DNA from: Candidatus Zipacnadia bacterium
GTDB lineage: Bacteria; Armatimonadota; Zipacnadia; Zipacnadales; Zipacnadaceae
DNA: 9,601 nt
Direction of reading: 5' to 3'
NCBI GenBank assembly: GCA_029821515.1
Contig: JALGTD010000095.1
Location: forward strand, 1-9,601
The stretch's first letter is position 1; every line of letters starts with the position of its first letter. Shown here piece by piece: positions 6,435 to 9,601 of this stretch. The notes below the pieces were generated by a model, which did no database searches, was not told the DNA's origin, and saw only the letters and a list, made by a program, of their open reading frames with translations. The position numbers and the translations under genes were made by a program.

Positions 6435-6700
6435 TCAGCGCACCGGCGCGCCCACCCCCTGACCGGTGTTGGCAGCACTGGCGTAGATCGCCTCGGTAAG
6501 CTCCAGCGACTTGACCGCATCCAATAGGTCAGCACCGTGTTGGGGGGATGACCTTCCCGGAGGCATTGAGCAAAGTAGGAAACCTCGTCGGCATAACCGC
6601 ACGTGTCGGTCCCATACACTACCATCCGCTCTCTGCTGCCGAGTCGTTTATGCACGGGACGCACTTCCCAGATCAATTGTAGCGTGAATAGTGGGGAGCG
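6435..6700 (-). pseudogene. 3' remnant of a Gfo/Idh/MocA-family oxidoreductase, frameshifted
   Basis: The minus strand carries only the C-terminal end of a Gfo/Idh/MocA dehydrogenase (NAD(P)-dependent sugar or inositol oxidoreductases). The readable part starts around TLQLIWEVRPVHKRLGSRERMVVYGTDTCGYADEVSYFAQCLREGHPPNT. It then continues in another frame as ADLLDAVKSLELTEAIYASAANTGQGVGAPVR and stops at TGA 6437-6435. The switch near 6541 is explained by one missing base (expected NTVADLL). No Rossmann domain or start lies upstream: a stop in this frame at 6703-6701 marks the limit, beyond which a transposase fragment lies on the other strand. It is a broken relic, probably truncated by the mobile element, and differs in sequence from the Gfo/Idh gene at the right edge. 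Confidence 0.75.
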
Positions 6701-6704
6701 TCAA
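6676..6704 (-). promoter_or_regulatory. Promoter-like sequence at the edge of the transposase and Gfo/Idh remnants
   Basis: On the minus strand TTGACG (6704-6699), a 17-base spacer and TACAAT (6681-6676) match sigma70 consensus well. It would fire into the Gfo/Idh remnant and on to the tRNA operon. It overlaps what may be residual coding sequence, so a chance match is possible. Confidence 0.45.
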
Positions 6705-6984
6705 GCGGCTATCCGGGGCTCTCTGCCTTGCACGTCATTACCAACCACTCGCCCTGGCTCCGGTAAGCGGGATGTACAGCCAGTTTCTGCGGTGGTTAGC
6801 ATTGCCGGCAAGCGTACGCCACTGGTCACTGCGCAGCATCCAGGTTAAGTCGATCAAGATCGAAGCCAATGTCGTGCGCCACGACCGACAAGTAATCTTC
6901 CAGATGGCGAAGGTGGCAGTATCCAGGGAGCTCTTCGAGCAGATTCTGGAACGAATTTGGGCTTTAGCGCCTGGTGCCGGGTGA
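6691..6984 (+). pseudogene. C-terminal remnant of an IS1380-family transposase
   Basis: The plus-strand open frame ends at TGA 6982-6984. From about 6781 its translation reads QFLRWLALPASVRHWSLRSIQV, then IKIEANVVRHDRQVIFQMAKVAVSRELFEQILERI. This matches my memory of the C-terminal segment of IS1380-type DDE transposases (pattern: FLRTLA-P, WSLTSL, KIGAKVVRHGRYV-FQMAEVAVPRELFA-IL). Only the last 65 or so residues of a protein normally longer than 400 are present, with none of the DDE catalytic core. Sequence before 6781 is open but unrecognised. No terminal inverted repeat or target-site duplication is recognisable around it. It is an inactive relic. Confidence 0.7.
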
Positions 6985-7040
6985 CTATGACCTCACTGCA
7001 GCGAAGAATGTGTTAGCTAAATGATCCGGAGGAGGAATCA

Positions 7041-7115
7041 GTGCAGGACGCAGAGAATGTTAAGTGCAGCAGCACAGGATATGGGAAATCCCAGTTTAGA
7101 GACATGCAGTGTTAG
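7041..7115 (+). CDS. Possible 24-residue leader peptide or small ORF
   Basis: A GTG at 7041 is preceded five bases upstream by GGAGGAGG (7028-7035), and a 24-codon frame ends at TAG 7113-7115. The peptide is polar (MQDAENVKCSSTGYGKSQFRD, then MQC) and matches nothing I know. It lies upstream of the glycosidase-like gene on the same strand. Support is only the Shine-Dalgarno; it may be untranslated leader. Confidence 0.25.
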   Translation: MQDAENVKCSSTGYGKSQFRDMQC

Positions 7116-7142
7116 ATAAAGTAAACACAACCCGGTTATACT

Positions 7143-7168
7143 TGCAGGAGAGGAACATGTGTCCTGCA
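7143..7168 (+). promoter_or_regulatory. Inverted repeat in the leader of the glycosidase-like gene
   Basis: TGCAGGA (7143-7149) and TCCTGCA (7162-7168) form a perfect 7-bp stem. Between them is a nested AGGA-ACATGT-g-TCCT near-palindrome. It lies just after a TATACT hexamer (7137-7142) that could be a -10, though its best -35 partner, TTAGAT (7112-7117, 19-base spacing), is poor. It could be an operator or a 5'-leader hairpin. It ends ten bases before the Shine-Dalgarno. Confidence 0.4.
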
Positions 7169-7190
7169 TACTACAAGCGGAGGTGATGTC

Positions 7191-8834
7191 GTGGCAAAAC
7201 CAGCAGGCAGGCTAGGGAAGAGTTATCGGATTATGTGGTGCGATGACAGCGGCGCCGGTGCATCCCGTTTCAATCCTCCTATCACACCGGAGCAACTTGC
7301 CCAAGTCAGTTTCGGCCGGCTCGAGGGAACGCCGGTAGACGCGTATATAGCAACGATCGGGATCAGTGCTGGATACACCGCTTCCTACCCTACTGAAGTA
7401 AAAGGTATGGAGTTCATCGTGGACCGGATGAAAGCAGGGGCCATCATTGGGGGGAGCGGGATGTGGAGGGCCGCGGAGAATCTCCGTCACCTTTGGGAAA
7501 TGGACGTTGACCCGTTTGAAGTCCAAATCCGGGAAGCACGTCGGCTGGGTATTGATTACTGGATGCAAATCCGAATGAACGACTGGCACCATGTTGATGC
7601 GGAAGGTCACGTGTACCGGTTGATCGGGAGCAGTTTCTACGAAGAGCATCCTGAGCTGCTTATCGGCAGGGATGGTGTCAAAGGGTGGCCCGAGAGTCTT
7701 CAGCAGACTATGGCATGGTTCCAGGATTTCGCACACCCCGAAGTACGTCAGCTCAGGTTGGATGTCGCTGTAGAAGCGTGTGAACGGTACGACGTTGACG
7801 GGTTCGAGTACGACTTCATGCGCTGCCCCGGTTACTTTAAGTATGGTGAAGAGCAGCAAAACGCTCCGCTTATGACAGAGCTGATCAGGGATACGAGGCA
7901 AGCGCTCGACCGTATCGGGGAGAAAAAAGGAAAAAGCCTCGGGCTCTCAGTCCGAGTTCCCAACACGATTGATGGCTGCATCCGGCTTGGTCTCGATGTT
8001 CCGGAGTGGATAAGAGAGGAACTCGTCGACATCGTCGTTCCCTCAACCTTCTTTGCTGCAGACACCGAAGAAGATATCAGCGAGTGGACGGACCTCACCA
8101 GAAATACGCCAGTACGCATCAGCCCTGCTATCGAAGAGGGATACGTTGCAGGATATACCAGAGGGTTTGCCCTCGCCTATTACCAGCTGAGCCTGCCTGT
8201 CATGCTTCCCCTCACCATTCCCATGATAAATGCAATTGCGTCGCGGCACTGGCGTAACGGTGCCGACGGACTGTACCTTTTCAACTGGCCGGGTACGACG
8301 GGAACGTACAATTACGACAACCGGTACGCTCTCGATGATATCGGAAATCCGTTGCGCCTGCAGCACAAGAACAAACGATATCTCGCCATGCGCCGTAACG
8401 CCTCGTTTCCCAACTGCCTGCCGGTCGAGCGACAGATACCAGCAGTTGTCGGAAATGATCCCGTTCATGTCACCATCGACATTACCGACGACCTCGGCGC
8501 ATCGGCATCGAGAGTGAGGAGTATTCGGCTGTTGCTCCTCCTTCAAGAGCTCACCGTCGCAGATGAAGTAGAAGTGAGGCTAAATGAGAAGGTGCTTACG
8601 TGCGCCAATCCGCTCCTTCCAGGCGGTCCGGCCCAACCCTTCAAGACCAAGTGGCAAGTCTACGATGTAAAGGACACGCCACCCGTATGCGGGAAGAACG
8701 ATATCTCAATAAGACTCGTTAGGGCGAATGAGCGGTTCAGAAAGGAGACTCCCCTGGAAGTGACCGATATCGAACTCGAGATCGACTACGAGTACCCCAA
8801 CGGACCATGGCAGGACCCCTATCTGTCAGACTGA
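7191..8834 (+). CDS. Uncharacterised glycosidase-like TIM-barrel protein
   Basis: This 547-residue protein has no signal peptide, so it is probably cytoplasmic. The start GTG 7191 is supported by an excellent Shine-Dalgarno, GGAGGTGAT (7179-7187). The N-terminal 400 residues show the alternation expected of a (beta/alpha)8 barrel: DAYIATIG (50-57), GIDYWMQIRMNDWHH (120-134), RYDVDGFEYDFMRCPGYF (199-216), SLGLSVRVPN (249-258), LVDIVVPSTFF (278-288) and GADGLYLFNWPG (357-368). The DVDGFEYDFMR segment resembles the DGIHLDxxR motif of GHL10-type glycosidase-like proteins, making Asp208 or Glu206 candidate catalytic acids. Residues 415-535 look like a beta-sandwich domain. It is the only intact plus-strand gene here, preceded by a transposase relic and converging on a Gfo/Idh gene with a 26-bp gap. 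Substrate and exact family are not recognised. It could also be a non-catalytic relative. Confidence 0.75.
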   Translation: MAKPAGRLGKSYRIMWCDDSGAGASRFNPPITPEQLAQVSFGRLEGTPVDAYIATIGISAGYTASYPTEVKGMEFIVDRMKAGAIIGGSGMWRAAENLRHLWEMDVDPFEVQIREARRLGIDYWMQIRMNDWHHVDAEGHVYRLIGSSFYEEHPELLIGRDGVKGWPESLQQTMAWFQDFAHPEVRQLRLDVAVEACERYDVDGFEYDFMRCPGYFKYGEEQQNAPLMTELIRDTRQALDRIGEKKGKSLGLSVRVPNTIDGCIRLGLDVPEWIREELVDIVVPSTFFAADTEEDISEWTDLTRNTPVRISPAIEEGYVAGYTRGFALAYYQLSLPVMLPLTIPMINAIASRHWRNGADGLYLFNWPGTTGTYNYDNRYALDDIGNPLRLQHKNKRYLAMRRNASFPNCLPVERQIPAVVGNDPVHVTIDITDDLGASASRVRSIRLLLLLQELTVADEVEVRLNEKVLTCANPLLPGGPAQPFKTKWQVYDVKDTPPVCGKNDISIRLVRANERFRKETPLEVTDIELEIDYEYPNGPWQDPYLSD

Positions 8835-8860
8835 TCCGCAATTAGGAGCTTATCTGAGCG

Positions 8861-9601
8861 TCAAGTAATCTGGACGGCCTCGCCTTGAGCTGCCGATTCG
8901 TAGATGGCATCGGTGATCTGGGCAATGACCAGTGACTGCTTGATGCCGGTTAACGGGGCTCGCCCCTGGCGGATGGCAGTGGCGAAATCCTCTATCAGTC
9001 GCCAGCCCATGGTACTATGCCTGTCGTCACCTTCCCAGATAACCTCCGAGATCACGCCCTGTTGCTTGGTGCCTTTGTCGTAGATGAGCTGGTTGCCTTC
9101 GGCAGGGAGCACAGGGAGCGTAAGCGAGCCTTCGGTCCCTATGATCTGCCAGGTTTCGTCGTAGGCAGCCGCCATGAACTCGCCCCTTTCCATAGATAAA
9201 GCGGTGCCTTCCTCGTCCAGTATTAGGGCAGTGTAGTAGGAGTCGGCATCAGACCCCGGTGCAACAAAGTGCGTAAACTGGGGCAGGACGGGTCGGGTTT
9301 GCGCCAGCACTGTCATCGGCTGAAACGCCCAGCCGGTGATGCCCAGCAGATAGTCCATGTCGTAGCAGCCCCAATTGGTCAGAATGCCGCCAGCATTCAG
9401 CTCGTGTGACTGGCGCCAGAGCGGGGGCTTCTGCCCGGTTGGGGGGCCGGCAGGCAGGATGGCACGGACGCGCAGCGTCTGCAGCTTCCCCAGAGCGCCG
9501 GTGGCGATGAAGTCTGTTGCCGCCCGGGCTGAATCCAGATGACGAAAGCGCGATGAGCAGCACCCTGCAACAAGCTCACCCTGGGCCGCAATCATCTGCC
9601 T
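8861..9601 (-). CDS. Gfo/Idh/MocA-family oxidoreductase, 5' end beyond the window
   Basis: This is the C-terminal 247 or so residues of an NAD(P)-dependent dehydrogenase of the Gfo/Idh/MocA family, whose members oxidise sugars, inositols or their derivatives. The frame is open through the right edge (R-Q before the internal Met at 9595), so the N-terminal Rossmann domain lies outside. Visible family features are SRFRHLDSARAATDFIATGALGKLQTLRV, the helix leading into the C-terminal domain; GGILTNWGCYDMDYLLGITGW, the equivalent of the conserved GGG-x-L-D-x-G-x-H-x-x-D segment; the WQIIGTEGSLTLP strand; and the closing SLVIAQITDAIYESAAQGEAVQIT, ending at TGA 8863-8861. In the middle motif Cys and Tyr stand near the position where His is frequent, so the catalytic His should be checked. 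It converges with the glycosidase-like gene, suggesting related sugar metabolism. Confidence 0.85.
   Translation of the reverse strand, partial: RQMIAAQGELVAGCCSSRFRHLDSARAATDFIATGALGKLQTLRVRAILPAGPPTGQKPPLWRQSHELNAGGILTNWGCYDMDYLLGITGWAFQPMTVLAQTRPVLPQFTHFVAPGSDADSYYTALILDEEGTALSMERGEFMAAAYDETWQIIGTEGSLTLPVLPAEGNQLIYDKGTKQQGVISEVIWEGDDRHSTMGWRLIEDFATAIRQGRAPLTGIKQSLVIAQITDAIYESAAQGEAVQIT

Noticed and set aside
7212..7901. 229-codon minus-strand open frame opposite the glycosidase-like gene
   Set aside because: No domain pattern is visible. The plus-strand frame has an excellent Shine-Dalgarno and barrel-like motifs, so this is its shadow.

Overview
The window looks like a piece of an uncultured, environmental bacterial chromosome with moderately high GC. 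The genes are typical bacterial housekeeping genes (gatC, gatA, murB, galU and five tRNAs, all with encoded CCA ends). Alongside them are families that are common in poorly cultured lineages such as Armatimonadota and the Planctomycetes/Lentisphaerae type: a large secreted beta-helix protein with a FlgD/T9SS-like tail, Gfo/Idh/MocA oxidoreductases and a glycosidase-like TIM-barrel protein. Placement in Armatimonadota is only a guess, because no phylogenetic marker can be aligned here.

Layout: positions 1-1060 hold gatC followed by gatA on the minus strand, behind a good sigma70-type promoter. gatA runs off the left edge and has an internal frameshift. Positions 1092-3648 encode one secreted right-handed beta-helix protein on the minus strand, built on an internal 200-residue duplication and broken in frame near its N terminus. 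A clear intrinsic terminator at 3714-3747 closes the murB transcript, and galU-murB (3777-5659) form a cell-envelope pair. Upstream of galU, positions 5728-6352 carry the tRNA array Lys-Glu-Val-Phe-Thr (in transcription order, minus strand), driven by a near-consensus promoter at 6405-6433. One spacer of the array contains a 12-bp tandem repeat. No terminator separates the tRNAs from galU.

Positions 6435-7190 are a scrap zone. It holds the 3' tail of a Gfo/Idh dehydrogenase (minus, frameshifted), the 3' tail of an IS1380-type transposase (plus), and a leader region with a possible micro-ORF and a hairpin. Positions 7191-8834 encode an intact plus-strand glycosidase-like protein, the only complete plus-strand gene. 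It converges on a 5'-truncated Gfo/Idh oxidoreductase that runs off the right edge.

The housekeeping part serves charged-tRNA quality (GatCAB), tRNA supply and envelope precursor synthesis (UDP-glucose, UDP-MurNAc). The right part looks like a sugar-metabolism accessory locus that has suffered mobile-element damage. Three separate genes carry small deletions or frameshifts. One of them is the normally essential gatA, so consensus or assembly error must be considered before true decay. I did not find a convincing new multi-gene system. The most worthwhile leads are the glycosidase-like protein, the duplicated beta-helix protein and the repeat-bearing tRNA array.
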